Made by a program: the position numbers and the translations under genes
NCBI GenBank assembly: GCA_004321915.1
Contig: SCQE01000012.1
Span: 1 to 64,000 of the forward strand
Direction of reading: 5' to 3'
Length of the DNA: 64,000 nt
From: Nitrospirota bacterium
GTDB lineage: Bacteria; Nitrospirota; Thermodesulfovibrionia; Thermodesulfovibrionales; Dissulfurispiraceae
The notes under the pieces: model-generated
What the model saw: the letters and a program-made list of their open reading frames with translations, nothing else
What the model was told of the DNA's origin: nothing
Databases searched by the model: none
Part shown: positions 22,878 to 32,404 of the stretch, in pieces
How the letters are laid out: each line of letters opens with the position of its first letter
Position numbering within the stretch: the stretch's first letter is position 1

Positions 22878-23984
22878 TCATGCAGAGAAAAGGTCTTTTA
22901 ATTTACTTTTAAAGCCCTTTCCATACTCGGGGTTGTCGTCTCCGCTGATGCGCGCAAACTCTTCGAGCAGCTCTTTCTGGCGCGCCGTAAGCTTTTTCGG
23001 AACATCTATATAGACCGTAACTATCTGGTCTCCACGCTGGTGGCTCCCCAATTTCGGCATTCCCCTGCCTTTTACATGAAAGGTCTTGCCTGACGGCGTG
23101 CCTGCCGGGATTTTTATTTTTGTGCTGCCGTCCAAGGTGTCCACTTCGATCTCTCCGCCGAATACTGCCTTGTGGAACTGTATCGGCGCCTGACAATAAA
23201 TGTCGAGACCGTCGCGCACAAAGAACCGGTGATCGTCAACCGAAAGAACGACATAGAGGTCCCCTGCGGGGCCCCCGTAGCTTCCGAAATCCCCTTCGCC
23301 GCTTACCCTCAGGCGCGAGTTGTTATCGACGCCTGCCGGAATTTTAAGGGATATCTCTTTTTTGACTTTCATCTTGCCGCTGCCTTTGCAGGCCTTGCAG
23401 GGATGGGTTATGACCTTGCCTGCGCCGTTGCATTTGCCGCAGGTCTTTGCAACGCTGAAGAACCCCTGCTGGAAGCGCACCTGTCCCGCGCCTTTGCAGT
23501 TAGGGCAGGTTGAGGCTGCTTTGTCAGGCTCGGAGCCCGAGCCGCTGCATGTTTCGCAGGTCTGCCATTTGGGGATGGTAATGTTCTTTTCAACGCCGAA
23601 GGCTGCTTCTTCAAGGGTGATGTTCATGTTGTAGCGGAGGTCGGACCCTTTGGTCGAGCGTGTCTTGTTGAATCCGCCGAAACCGCCGAAGAAGTCGTCG
23701 AATATGTTTTCGAAGATGTCCCCGAAGCCCGCTCCTGCTCCGAATCCGCCCGCTCCCGCGCCCCCGAAGCCGTTGGACGTGCCGAACCTGTCGTAATGCG
23801 CCCGCTTGGACTCGTCGGAAAGGCAGGTGTAGGCCTCGTTTATCTCCTTGAACTTTTCTTCGGACTCTTTATCGCCCAAGTTTCTGTCAGGATGATATTT
23901 GAGGGCAAGCTGCCGGAATGCCTTTTTGATATCTTCCTGTGAGGCATCCCGGCTTACTCCTAACGTGCTGTAATAATCGGCCAT
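22878..23984 (-). CDS. dnaJ: Chaperone protein DnaJ
   Basis: 368 residues, full length. The J domain (1-70) has the YHPDRN motif that triggers DnaK ATPase activity. A Gly/Phe-rich linker (about 75-110) follows. Four zinc-binding repeats ([32 protein letters not shown]) lie at about 140-205. The C-terminal substrate-binding domains end in [19 protein letters not shown]. It delivers unfolded clients to DnaK. The ATG immediately follows the dnaK stop (no gap). Confidence 0.98.
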   Translation of the reverse strand: MADYYSTLGVSRDASQEDIKKAFRQLALKYHPDRNLGDKESEEKFKEINEAYTCLSDESKRAHYDRFGTSNGFGGAGAGGFGAGAGFGDIFENIFDDFFGGFGGFNKTRSTKGSDLRYNMNITLEEAAFGVEKNITIPKWQTCETCSGSGSEPDKAASTCPNCKGAGQVRFQQGFFSVAKTCGKCNGAGKVITHPCKACKGSGKMKVKKEISLKIPAGVDNNSRLRVSGEGDFGSYGGPAGDLYVVLSVDDHRFFVRDGLDIYCQAPIQFHKAVFGGEIEVDTLDGSTKIKIPAGTPSGKTFHVKGRGMPKLGSHQRGDQIVTVYIDVPKKLTARQKELLEEFARISGDDNPEYGKGFKSKLKDLFSA

Positions 23985-25898
23985 CTACTGCTTTTTCTTG
24001 TCCACGTCTTCAAATTCCGCTTCGACAACATCCTCCTCAGGAGACTTCTTTGCCGAATCGCCTGCTGCGCCTGCGCCTGCAGCCTGTTCCTGAGAAGCTT
24101 TGTAGATATGTTCGGCCAACTTGTGCGAAACCTTTGTAAGCTCTTCGGTTGCCGACTTTATCTCGTTGACGTCGCTGCTGCTCTCTTTTGCCTTCTTGCA
24201 TTTTTCGAGCGCGGATTCTATGTCCTTCTTCTCTCCTTCGGAAACCTTATCGCCGTAATCCTTCAGAGATTTTTCTACCGAATATATCAGTGTGTCGGCA
24301 TGGTTGCGCGCCTCTATAAGCTCTTTTTTCTTCTTGTCTTCATCGGCATGTGCCTCGGCATCGCGCACCATATTCTTTATCTCGTCTTCGCTAAGGCCGC
24401 TCGATGCGGTGATCCTTATCGACTGCTCCTTGCCTGTCCCCATATCTTTTGCGGAAACGTGCAGTATGCCGTTGGCGTCGATATCGAATGTCACCTCTAT
24501 CTGCGGCACGCCTCTCGGTGCAGGGGGTATCCCGACAAGTTCGAATAGGCCGAGGAGTTTGTTGTCGGCCGCCATCTCCCTTTCTCCCTGATGGATCTTG
24601 ATAGTCACGGCAGGCTGGCTGTCGGATGCGGTCGAGAAGACCTGTGATTTTTTTGTAGGGATGGTGGTGTTCCTGTCGATTATCTTTGTGAAGACGCCGC
24701 CGAGCGTTTCTATGCCTAGCGAAAGCGGGGTAACGTCAAGCAACAGCACCTCTTTTACGTCGCCCTTAAGCACGGCAGCCTGTATTGCTGCGCCTACGGC
24801 CACCACTTCGTCAGGGTTTACGCTTCTGTTAGGCTCTTTGCCGAAATAGTTCTGGACCACCTGCTGGACCTTGGGGGTCCTTATCTGTCCGCCTACCAGA
24901 ATAACCTCATCTATGTTCGATGCGCCGAGCCCTGAATCCGAAATCGCCTTTTTGCAAGGGTCGATGGTCCTATTTACAAGGTCGTCCGTAAGCTGTTCGA
25001 ACTTCGACCTCGAAAGTTTCATCAGCAGATGCTTGGGGCCTGTGGCGTCGGCTGTTATGAACGGCAGGTTTATCTCTGTCTCGGACGCGGTCGAAAGCTC
25101 TATCTTCGCCCTTTCTGCCGCTTCTTTGAGTCTCTGCAGAGACATTTTATCGTTCTTGAGATCGATGCCCTGTTCCTTTCTGAACTCGTCAATCAGCAGG
25201 TCCATTATCTTGAGATCGAAGTCGTCGCCGCCAAGATATGTGTCGCCGTTTGTGGCCTTTACCTCTATTACGCCTTCGCCTATTTCCAATACCGAAACAT
25301 CGAAGGTGCCACCGCCGAGATCGTATACAACCACCTTTTCCTCTTTTTTCTTGTCGAGGCCGTAGGCGAGAGCGGCAGCGGTAGGCTCGTTGATGATCCT
25401 GAGCACATTGAGGCCGGCTATCTTGCCCGCGTCTTTTGTGGCCTGCCTCTGGCTGTCATCAAAATATGCCGGAACGGTAATTACCGCTTCCGTGACCGGC
25501 TCTCCAAGATAATCCTCAGCCGCCTGTTTCAGTTTCTGAAGTATCATGGCCGAAACTTCGGGAGGAGAATAACGCTTGCCGCGTATCTCTACATGGGCAT
25601 CGTTGTTGTCAGCCGATACTATGTGATAAGGCAGCCTCTTTTTCGCATGATCGACTTCGGGCGTATTGTATTTTCTGCCCATGAGCCTCTTTATCGAAAA
25701 TATCGTGTTCTCGGGGTTCGTTATAGACTGACGCTTTGCGATCTGTCCTACGAGCCTCTCCCCTTTATCGCTTATTGCGACTACCGACGGCGTTGTCCGC
25801 GTGCCTTCCTGATTGGGGATGACCACCGGCTCTCCGCCTACCACTACGGCAACTACCGAGTTTGTAGTGCCTAAATCTATTCCTATTGCCTTTCCCAT
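23985..25898 (-). CDS. dnaK: Chaperone protein DnaK (Hsp70)
   Basis: 637 residues. The nucleotide-binding domain starts [14 protein letters not shown] and contains [17 protein letters not shown] and [14 protein letters not shown]. The position equivalent to GGSTR reads GGQIR, a mild variation. The interdomain linker and substrate-binding domain follow ([19 protein letters not shown]). The helical lid ends [17 protein letters not shown], a typical DnaK tail. ATP-driven folding of unfolded proteins with DnaJ and GrpE. It sits third in the hrcA-grpE-dnaK-dnaJ-rsmE operon and is therefore under HrcA/CIRCE control. Confidence 0.99.
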   Translation of the reverse strand: MGKAIGIDLGTTNSVVAVVVGGEPVVIPNQEGTRTTPSVVAISDKGERLVGQIAKRQSITNPENTIFSIKRLMGRKYNTPEVDHAKKRLPYHIVSADNNDAHVEIRGKRYSPPEVSAMILQKLKQAAEDYLGEPVTEAVITVPAYFDDSQRQATKDAGKIAGLNVLRIINEPTAAALAYGLDKKKEEKVVVYDLGGGTFDVSVLEIGEGVIEVKATNGDTYLGGDDFDLKIMDLLIDEFRKEQGIDLKNDKMSLQRLKEAAERAKIELSTASETEINLPFITADATGPKHLLMKLSRSKFEQLTDDLVNRTIDPCKKAISDSGLGASNIDEVILVGGQIRTPKVQQVVQNYFGKEPNRSVNPDEVVAVGAAIQAAVLKGDVKEVLLLDVTPLSLGIETLGGVFTKIIDRNTTIPTKKSQVFSTASDSQPAVTIKIHQGEREMAADNKLLGLFELVGIPPAPRGVPQIEVTFDIDANGILHVSAKDMGTGKEQSIRITASSGLSEDEIKNMVRDAEAHADEDKKKKELIEARNHADTLIYSVEKSLKDYGDKVSEGEKKDIESALEKCKKAKESSSDVNEIKSATEELTKVSHKLAEHIYKASQEQAAGAGAAGDSAKKSPEEDVVEAEFEDVDKKKQ

Positions 25899-25927
25899 AA
25901 TGAACCTCCTGTATTTTTTTGTTTAGT

Positions 25928-26461
25928 TTAGTCGCCGTTATTTTGCGATGCTTTTTTGCTGACCGTTACAAGCGTTGCCCTGAGCACCTTTTCTTTGTAC
26001 ATATAGCCCTTTCTTAACTCCTGCACCACCATATTCTCGTCCATGTCGTTTCGCTCCACTTGTGACATTGCGTGGTGGACCGAAGGATCGAAGGCCTTGC
26101 CTGCGGCCTCGATCTGCGTCAAGCCGAACTTTTCGAGCGTCCTGTTCATCTCTCTCAAGGTGTTCTCCACGCCTTTGGCCAGAGCTGTCAACGCGTCCGA
26201 ATTGCCTGTCGAAGCGTGCTGGAGCGCCATATCCAAGCTGTCCATGACAGGCAGCAGCTCGTAGATCATCGACTCGTTGGCATACTTGAGCACCTCGTCC
26301 TTGTCCTTTAAGGCCTTCTTTCTGTAGTTCTCGAACTCTGCGTAGAGTCTTAAATGCTTGTCCCTGTATTCGTCACGCTCTGCGCGAAGAGATTCGCATG
26401 TCTCTTGCTGGATTTCGACATCCGCGCTTGTTTCTGCCGTTTGTGTGTTTTCTTCCATCAT
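25928..26461 (-). CDS. grpE: Nucleotide exchange factor GrpE
   Basis: 177 residues. A charged N-terminal coiled coil is followed by RLYAEFENYRKKALKDKDEV, the dimer helix LLPVMDSLDMAL, and the beta domain with FDPSVHHAMSQVE and VVQELRKGYMYKEKVLR. It releases ADP from DnaK and acts as a thermosensor in many bacteria. A ribosome-binding site (GGAGGT) precedes the ATG; the gene starts 12 bp after hrcA. Confidence 0.97.
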   Translation of the reverse strand: MMEENTQTAETSADVEIQQETCESLRAERDEYRDKHLRLYAEFENYRKKALKDKDEVLKYANESMIYELLPVMDSLDMALQHASTGNSDALTALAKGVENTLREMNRTLEKFGLTQIEAAGKAFDPSVHHAMSQVERNDMDENMVVQELRKGYMYKEKVLRATLVTVSKKASQNNGD

Positions 26462-26473
26462 TGCACCTCCTTA

Positions 26474-27517
26474 TCAGCCCTTGAGGGTCCTGCTTATGCA
26501 GCCGGCAACGGTCTCGACCATGAAGATCGCCTTGGAATAATCCATGCGGGTGGGGCCGATGAGCGCTATCAATCCCATATGACTGTCGCCCTCTTTGTAG
26601 GTCGAGGTCACGATGCTCAGGTTCTTCATCTCGTCAACGGGGTTCTCATTGCCTATCATGACCTGTACCCCTTCGTTGTTCGAAAGCTGATCAAGCAGCC
26701 TCAAGATAGTGTGTTTGTCTTTTATGGCCTTTGATATCTCTTTTATCTTTGAAATGTCCGAAAAATCGGGCAGGTTCATCACATCATGCAGTCCCGAAAA
26801 GTATATGTCGCTCTCTGAAAACGAGAGTATCTCTTCGCAGAGCGTTATGGCCCTCGATATCAGCTTGTCCCACAACACCTTGTCCGCCTTCATTCTTCCT
26901 ATAAGGACGCTTTTGATATCGTCAATCGTGCGGCCTGCATATTCGCTGTTAAGGTATTCCGCAATCCTGTTCAGGTCGTCCTGAGAAAGAAGAGGGTCTG
27001 TTTTTATTATCTTGTGCTTCATTACGCCTTCGTCCGTCAGGATTACGGCCACAACATGGTCGCCCTTGTATTTCATGAAATCTATTCTGTTGAAATGCGT
27101 CTTTTCCGGTTTGGGCGGAAGCGCTACGCCTACATAACTCGACATGGATGAAAGAGTGTTGGACACCTCCGAGAACATCCCGTTTATGTCGTTTTTTATG
27201 TCATCCAGTTTTCTTGAAAAGTTGTCGATGAATGCGGACTCTATGCCGCTAGTATCCGGATTCCTGTCCTGTCCGAGAAGCGAGTTCACATAAAACCTGT
27301 AGCCTTTGTCGGTGGGCACGCGTCCTGCTGAGGTATGCGGCTGACTGAGAAATCCCAATTCTTCAAGGTCCGCCATTATATTACGTATGGTGGCGGGGGA
27401 GAATCCGAATGCATATTTCTTGGTAACGAACCTAGACCCCACAGGATCAGGCTTGTTTATGTAGCTCTGTATTATGGCGTAAAGTATCTGTTTGCTTCGT
27501 TCATCAAGGGGTTCCAT
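26474..27517 (-). CDS. hrcA: Heat-inducible transcription repressor HrcA
   Basis: 347 residues. The N-terminal winged helix reads LDERSKQILYAIIQSYINKPDPVGSR in outline, continuing with GFSPATIRNIMADLEELGFL, the DNA-reading part. The C-terminal domain ends with IGPTRMDYSKAIFMVE, the conserved HrcA motif. HrcA binds CIRCE and needs GroEL to stay active. It is the first gene of its own regulon here. The Shine-Dalgarno AAGGAG (27530-27535) lies inside the CIRCE spacer edge, 12 bp before the ATG, so bound repressor also covers the translation start region. Confidence 0.98.
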   Translation of the reverse strand: MEPLDERSKQILYAIIQSYINKPDPVGSRFVTKKYAFGFSPATIRNIMADLEELGFLSQPHTSAGRVPTDKGYRFYVNSLLGQDRNPDTSGIESAFIDNFSRKLDDIKNDINGMFSEVSNTLSSMSSYVGVALPPKPEKTHFNRIDFMKYKGDHVVAVILTDEGVMKHKIIKTDPLLSQDDLNRIAEYLNSEYAGRTIDDIKSVLIGRMKADKVLWDKLISRAITLCEEILSFSESDIYFSGLHDVMNLPDFSDISKIKEISKAIKDKHTILRLLDQLSNNEGVQVMIGNENPVDEMKNLSIVTSTYKEGDSHMGLIALIGPTRMDYSKAIFMVETVAGCISRTLKG

Positions 27518-27521
27518 GATG

Positions 27522-27548
27522 TTAGCACTCTCCTTGTTCGAGTGCTAA
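27522..27548 (-). promoter_or_regulatory. CIRCE operator (HrcA-binding site)
   Basis: A perfect TTAGCACTC-N9-GAGTGCTAA inverted repeat (27522-27530 and 27540-27548), the canonical CIRCE element. It lies 4 bp before the hrcA start codon and over the expected transcription start. Confidence 0.98.
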
Positions 27549-27550
27549 TA

Positions 27551-27579
27551 ATTTAACAAGTAATTGGCAGGGCTGTCAA
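27551..27579 (-). promoter_or_regulatory. hrcA operon promoter
   Basis: Minus-strand TTGACA (27574-27579), 17-bp spacer, TTAAAT (27551-27556). The start would fall near 27544, inside the CIRCE element, explaining repression. Confidence 0.75.
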
Positions 27580-27674
27580 GATGAGATAGTTAACTTTTTG
27601 ATTTTCAAGCTATTTTTAAAGTAGATAGCTGGTTCTCAAACTGCAGTGTTTCGTAAGTGTATTGCTCTTACAGC

Positions 27675-28388
27675 TCAACTCATAAACTTCTCAAGCCGTT
27701 CCTTTCTTTTTTCCCAATCCGGCATTAATTTCGATAAAAACTTGAAATAACTATTAGTATGAGTATGAATTTTCAAGTGACAGAGCTCATGCATTATTAC
27801 GTAATCTATGCAGGATAAGGGCGCTTTAACGAGTGAAGTATTAAGCAGGATATCCCCGGATTTACTACAGCTACCCCATCGTCTGACCATTTTTCTAAGC
27901 CGGATTTCCGGATATGGGATACTCAATCTTTCGGCACGTTTATAACATTCTTCGAGACGACGAGAAAATATCAGGCGTGCGTGTTCCTTGTACCAGCTAT
28001 CGAGAAGGTCTTTTATCTTCGGTGAATCTTTAGCATCCGGCGTTGTTATAAGAAAATAAGCCCCCTTCAGTTTAACAGTATTAGTTTTCTGTGACCTTAT
28101 CTTCAATCGATATTGCCTGCCAAGGAACAAGTGAGTTTCGCCTCCAAGAAATTGGCGTGCTGGTGTGAGCGGCTCGAACTTACGAAAAAAATTAATCTGC
28201 TTTATGACCCAGCGCGCGCGTTTTGCAAGTCGGTCTCTAATCGTTTTCTGTGCCGTACCTTTTGGCGCCCTGATAGTTACACTACCGTTGGGGTGAACTG
28301 CAATCTCCATTGTCTTTCTATCTACATATGTAACATCGAAAGGGACTTTCTCTTTGCCATAAGTAACAAACCCGCTAAACTCCTTCAT
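27675..28388 (-). CDS. YgjP-like metallopeptidase (DUF45/M48-type)
   Basis: 237 residues. The C-terminal half has the zinc motif HELCH (in VIMHELCHLKIHTHT), with a further metal-binding His downstream, and the conserved MVRRWGSCS stretch typical of the YgjP/UPF0104-type metal-dependent hydrolases. The first half is a beta-rich region common to the family. Family members are frequently the last gene of type I restriction-modification operons; the biochemical role is unproven. Start overlaps the hsdR stop by 4 bp (ATGA), so it is part of this operon. Confidence 0.88.
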   Translation of the reverse strand: MKEFSGFVTYGKEKVPFDVTYVDRKTMEIAVHPNGSVTIRAPKGTAQKTIRDRLAKRARWVIKQINFFRKFEPLTPARQFLGGETHLFLGRQYRLKIRSQKTNTVKLKGAYFLITTPDAKDSPKIKDLLDSWYKEHARLIFSRRLEECYKRAERLSIPYPEIRLRKMVRRWGSCSKSGDILLNTSLVKAPLSCIDYVIMHELCHLKIHTHTNSYFKFLSKLMPDWEKRKERLEKFMS

Positions 28389-31300
28389 CTCTGCATTCTA
28401 TGCCGCGCCAACTGCATTGACCGTTCGATGATTTCATCCATTTGCTCTGTGGTAAGAACAATGCCTCGCGCTCCTTTGATCTCATCGTAAAGGAAATCGT
28501 CGATTTCATTCTCTGTGCGTTTTTGTGAATCGGCATCATCCCAGAAATGTACTTTCCAATTGCGCTTTAGGATATTATGGATCGCTATTGCCGCATCTGC
28601 CGATATTTCATCACAAAGGCCTTCATCAAGCCCTTGCTGCTCAAAAAATGGTCTAAGTATCCCGAAAAAAGCTTGGGCATGCTCATCATCTGCCAATTTA
28701 GACGGTATATTTTCGTGCTCACGGGCAACTACCTTGTTGCGAATCTCCGACACCTTATGCAGGTATTCCAGATCGGATATCCTCTGGGCCCTGAATTCAT
28801 CTATGGCTTGCTGGATAAGTTTTGAAAACTTTTCGTAGAGCGCGGGGTCTTCCTCCATCTTTTCGGTAATGACCTTTTTGGTGGCATGGGCGATAGCATC
28901 AGCCTGCGCAGCTGTTGTTTTTATGCCATATGCGCTCTGCTCTTCTTTCACCATGCCGAACATTTTGTCGTCAAAAATATTCACAGGCTCATTTAATCTG
29001 ACAACTTGGTTTGCCTGAATATGGGTGTCTAACAACTTTTTGATTTTAGGTTCATAATCCCGATAGTCAATGGATTCTGCGTAGCGGAGTTTGACCGCGG
29101 CCTTCAGATTATGAAATTTCCTCAAGTCGTTTTTATATTGTGCGAGTTTTGCGTCCGGAGCATTCAAGATAAACTGCTCGGTTGATAGCGCCAATGCAAG
29201 GGTTTTGCTGAAATCGGCCAAACGCTGATAAAACTCCGCCCTTAGCGCATTATCTCCCAGTAGTACCTCATAGGCTTCTTCATCGTACTGATTTCTTACG
29301 GTCTTAAAAATATCCCAGAGGTCTGAGTAAAGCTGCGGCAGTTTCTCTACTTCGATTTGGACCGATGTGAGAGTTCCGGCAATGTCCTCCTCGTCAAAGT
29401 CTGCCAGACCGGCCTCCGCGTACATGGTCAGCGCCTGATCCAGTTCTCCGAGAATGCTTGCATAATCCACAATGTAGCCAAACTCTTTTTCTGCGCCCAG
29501 CGTTTCGTTTTCATAAAGCCGGTTCACACGCGCAATGGCCTGCAATAGTGTATGTTCACGAAGCTTGCGACAAAGATACATGACGGTGTTGCGAGGAGCA
29601 TCAAAGCCGGTGATAAGCTTCTCAACCACAATCAGTATCTCCGGCTCATCTCCATATAAAAATTGATTTGTGATCTGCTTATTATAATTTTCCTCAGTGC
29701 CATACCTAACCAACATTTTTTTCCAAAATTTTACTACCTCATCAGATGGTTCGGCTTCAACCTCTTCGTATCCCTCCCGGGCGTCAGGAGGAGAAATAAT
29801 GACTTCTGATGTAACGTGACCGAATTCGTTTAAGAATCCGTGATATCTAAGCGCAGCCGGCTTGCTCGGAGCAACAAGCTGTGCTTTAAAGGGCGTGTTT
29901 TGCCAGTTCATGCGATAATGTTCGCTTATATCAAACGCCCGCATATAGATTACTTTGTCGGCCTTGTTCAACATTTCGGCCCGTGAGTATTTTTTCTTCA
30001 GGTCGGCTTTTTGCTCCGGGGTCAGTCCCTGTGTATGTCGCTCAAACCAGAGGTCAATCGCTGCCTTGTCCTGCTCCATCTCCACATGTCGGCCTTCGTA
30101 AAGAAGGGGCACCACCTGCCTGTCTTGCACTGCCTGTTGGATTGAATAATGCGGCTCTATTAACCCACCGAACTTGATAAAGTTATTCTTTTCTGACTTC
30201 ATCAGCGGCGTGCCGGTGAACCCCAGATAACATGCATTCGGAAACATCTGGCGCATCCGCGCATGGAGATTTTTGAATTGTGTGCGGTGCGCTTCATCAA
30301 CGAGCATGAAAATGTCGGCAGATTCTTCCTGATGTTTCTTCACATTAAGCGCTTTATCAAACTTGTGGATGAGAGTCGTAACAATAGTCACCTTTTTTTC
30401 GGACACCAATTCAAGCAGGTCTCTCCCTGTTTTTGCCCTCTGTGGATCAAGTCCGCACGCCACAAAGGTATTCCCCAGCTGTTTATCCAGATCTATCCTG
30501 TCGGTAACCAGAACAATGCGTGGATTGGGGATATCAGGATCGAGCGCAAGGTTTCTGGCAAGCCAGATCATGCTGAGAGATTTCCCCGAGCCCTGAGTGT
30601 GCCAGATAATACCGCCTTTACGCCTTTCACCCTTTAGTCCCGGTTGAGATTCAAACTTTTTTACACGGTCAAGAGTTGATTTGACTACAAAATATTGTTG
30701 GTAGCGCGCAATCTTTCTTATGCCTCCGTCAAAGATGCTGAACTTATATGCAAGCTCAAGCAGCCGCTCAGGCCGGCACAGGCTAAAAATAGTCTTGTCC
30801 TGTTCCGTAACCTGCCGGTTGCCTTCGGCTTCGAGCTTATCAAAGAATTTCCGGGCAACCAAGAAATCACCGGAGAAGAGACTCTTTTTTTCTTCGGGCT
30901 CTAATTGTTTATGGATAGATGCCTCGACATCTTTTTCGTTGTCCCTTAACTCCTGCCATACGCTCCAGAATTTCTTCATAGTACCCGCAGTTGCGTACAT
31001 GGCCTCATTCTTATTAATGCCCATAACAAGCTGCACATAAGAAAAAAGCTTGGGGATATATTCGTCCTGCTGATTACGAATCAGCTGTTCTACAGCCTTA
31101 TCCACGCCAATCTTAGGCGACTTGCACTCGATTACAGCAAAGGGAATGCCGTTAACAAAAAGGACTATGTCAGGTCGGGCCGTTTCCGTGCTGCGAGTGC
31201 GCTCCACGCTGAATTCCGCAGTAACATGGAATTTGTTTTTGTCCGGTCTTTGCCAGTCGATATAGCGTAAGGTAAAGCTTCTGGAATCGCCCTCAATTGA

Positions 31301-31624
31301 CTGCTCAAGCGCTGTCCCCAGAGTAAGGAGATCATAAACCGTCTCATTAGTCTTTTGCGGGCCATCCCATTTGAAGTTCTTTAATTTTTGAATAGCAGCC
31401 TGTATGTTTTCCTCGCTGAATAGATATTCCCGACCTCTGTACTGGATACGGTTTATCTCCTTGAGCTGTTTGCGCAGGATTTCTTCAAGCAGAACATTGC
31501 TATACTTTCCCTGCCTTTCCGCCAAAGCCTTTTCAGGTGTCAGGTATTCAAAGCCGAGATTTATAAGCTGCTGAATAGCAGGTATTTGTGAGAGGTATTT
31601 TTCGTTGAAGCGGAACCCTGTCAT
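28385..31624 (-). CDS. hsdR: Type I restriction endonuclease subunit R (HsdR)
   Basis: 1079 residues, full size. The N-terminal nuclease domain shows the PD-(D/E)xK pattern DIVLFVNGIPFAVIECKSPK (about 152-171). The superfamily 2 translocase motor has motif I TQGSGKSLSM, motif II VDEAHRTQ, motif III GFTGTPL, and motif VI region LLQAIARVNR. The C-terminal helical region docks onto the methylase core. It translocates unmethylated DNA and cuts at a distance. The ATG (GAGGAG upstream) overlaps the stop of the four-helix-bundle gene by 4 bp, and its own stop overlaps the metallopeptidase start. No break is visible, so it should be active. Confidence 0.97.
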   Translation of the reverse strand: MTGFRFNEKYLSQIPAIQQLINLGFEYLTPEKALAERQGKYSNVLLEEILRKQLKEINRIQYRGREYLFSEENIQAAIQKLKNFKWDGPQKTNETVYDLLTLGTALEQSIEGDSRSFTLRYIDWQRPDKNKFHVTAEFSVERTRSTETARPDIVLFVNGIPFAVIECKSPKIGVDKAVEQLIRNQQDEYIPKLFSYVQLVMGINKNEAMYATAGTMKKFWSVWQELRDNEKDVEASIHKQLEPEEKKSLFSGDFLVARKFFDKLEAEGNRQVTEQDKTIFSLCRPERLLELAYKFSIFDGGIRKIARYQQYFVVKSTLDRVKKFESQPGLKGERRKGGIIWHTQGSGKSLSMIWLARNLALDPDIPNPRIVLVTDRIDLDKQLGNTFVACGLDPQRAKTGRDLLELVSEKKVTIVTTLIHKFDKALNVKKHQEESADIFMLVDEAHRTQFKNLHARMRQMFPNACYLGFTGTPLMKSEKNNFIKFGGLIEPHYSIQQAVQDRQVVPLLYEGRHVEMEQDKAAIDLWFERHTQGLTPEQKADLKKKYSRAEMLNKADKVIYMRAFDISEHYRMNWQNTPFKAQLVAPSKPAALRYHGFLNEFGHVTSEVIISPPDAREGYEEVEAEPSDEVVKFWKKMLVRYGTEENYNKQITNQFLYGDEPEILIVVEKLITGFDAPRNTVMYLCRKLREHTLLQAIARVNRLYENETLGAEKEFGYIVDYASILGELDQALTMYAEAGLADFDEEDIAGTLTSVQIEVEKLPQLYSDLWDIFKTVRNQYDEEAYEVLLGDNALRAEFYQRLADFSKTLALALSTEQFILNAPDAKLAQYKNDLRKFHNLKAAVKLRYAESIDYRDYEPKIKKLLDTHIQANQVVRLNEPVNIFDDKMFGMVKEEQSAYGIKTTAAQADAIAHATKKVITEKMEEDPALYEKFSKLIQQAIDEFRAQRISDLEYLHKVSEIRNKVVAREHENIPSKLADDEHAQAFFGILRPFFEQQGLDEGLCDEISADAAIAIHNILKRNWKVHFWDDADSQKRTENEIDDFLYDEIKGARGIVLTTEQMDEIIERSMQLARHRMQR

Positions 31625-32310
31625 GAGCGTCTCCTCGATTGAGTGCGGGTTTTATACAACCGCTCGGTGAAGCCGCCTTCTTTTTCAAAGGTAGCGGCCT
31701 GCGCTGCCAACTGGCGATCAAGCAGACTGCAGGCAACAGCAATTAAAACAAGCGCGGCGTTGGCGGCGCTTTCAGGAAAAGTGGACGTTGTGGACGAAAA
31801 ACATGAAGTGGACGACATGGACTTTGTGGACGGAGTGGACGTTTCATTGTGTCCATTCTTTTGTCCATGCAGTCCATGTCGTCCATGTCGTCCATGTTGT
31901 CGTTCTGTTTGTCCACTTTCTTCTTTCACCCACCCTGCCACATCATCCGCCGTTACCGGCCTCCGGGCGATCAACTCCGCCCGGCGCGGGTCTTGCCTGT
32001 CCCAAAGCGGCAGTCCTTTCTGCCGCAAAAAATCCTCATAATCAAGCCGCAGTTCTTCAAGGCTTGCGCGGGCCACATTCGTCAGTTTCAGTTCGGTTTT
32101 TTTCGAGGTGCCGGAAGCCTGACTGCCTTCGGCAATGTTCTGCACCCCGCTTCGAGCCGCCTGCACCATCTGGTCATGAGTCCGCGAACGCTTTTCAACG
32201 TAACGATCACAAAACCGCACAGTTACATCATAAACAAGCTGCGCTATCTGAAAGCTCTTGAGCTTGCGATAGCCGCCGTGCTTAGGAATCAGCCCTTCCT
32301 GATCAGCCAT
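31621..32310 (-). CDS. Four-helix-bundle protein with suffix domain
   Basis: 229 residues. The N-terminal about 100 residues match the 23S-IVP/four-helix-bundle family (LVYDVTVRFCDRYVEKR, then QMVQAARSGVQNIAEGSQA). The C-terminal segment NAALVLIAVACSLLDRQLAA with FEKEGGFTERLYKTR matches the four-helix suffix domain. Between them lies a low-complexity linker (RHGRHGLHGQKNG, then Ser/Thr-rich) encoded by GGAC/GTCC repeats. Family relatives include Avd of diversity-generating retroelements, but no reverse transcriptase is present. Position between hsdS and hsdR, with ATGA overlap to hsdR, ties it to the restriction system; its function there is unknown. Confidence 0.8.
   Translation of the reverse strand: MADQEGLIPKHGGYRKLKSFQIAQLVYDVTVRFCDRYVEKRSRTHDQMVQAARSGVQNIAEGSQASGTSKKTELKLTNVARASLEELRLDYEDFLRQKGLPLWDRQDPRRAELIARRPVTADDVAGWVKEESGQTERQHGRHGRHGLHGQKNGHNETSTPSTKSMSSTSCFSSTTSTFPESAANAALVLIAVACSLLDRQLAAQAATFEKEGGFTERLYKTRTQSRRRS
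31781..31917. repeat. GGAC/GTCC short-repeat block inside the four-helix-bundle gene
   Basis: About 137 bp built of GTGGAC or TGGACGACA units on the left (31781-31839) and GTCCATG or GTCCATGTC units on the right (31851-31917). The two halves are roughly inverted copies, so the segment can fold into a long imperfect hairpin. It encodes the low-complexity linker of the protein and keeps the frame open. Confidence 0.8.
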
Positions 32311-32325
32311 TCTTCTTTCTCTTTT

Positions 32326-32399
32326 TGTCCATTTCGTTGTCCATTAAGTCTATGTCGTCCATGCCATATTTTCTATTGTCCATTCCGTCCATGTCGTCA
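32326..32399. repeat. Second GTCCAT repeat block between hsdS and the four-helix-bundle gene
   Basis: Six GTCCAT or close variants (TTGTCCAT, GTCGTCCATG, CCGTCCATGTC) in 74 bp, the same units as the block inside the downstream gene. This noncoding stretch forms the leader of the four-helix-bundle gene on the minus strand. Confidence 0.75.
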
Positions 32400-32404
32400 G
32401 TTTT

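Noticed and set aside
23408-23634. Cys/Ala/Ser-rich readings within dnaJ
   Set aside because: Shadows of the zinc-finger and Gly-rich coding regions in other frames.
31621-32310. Diversity-generating retroelement (Avd-like protein with repeats)
   Set aside because: The four-helix-bundle fold is shared with Avd, but no reverse transcriptase and no template/variable repeat pair exist in the window.
31781-32399. CRISPR array
   Set aside because: The GTCCAT units are 6-9 bp, run without unique 30-40-bp spacers, and lie in or next to a coding frame; no cas genes are near.
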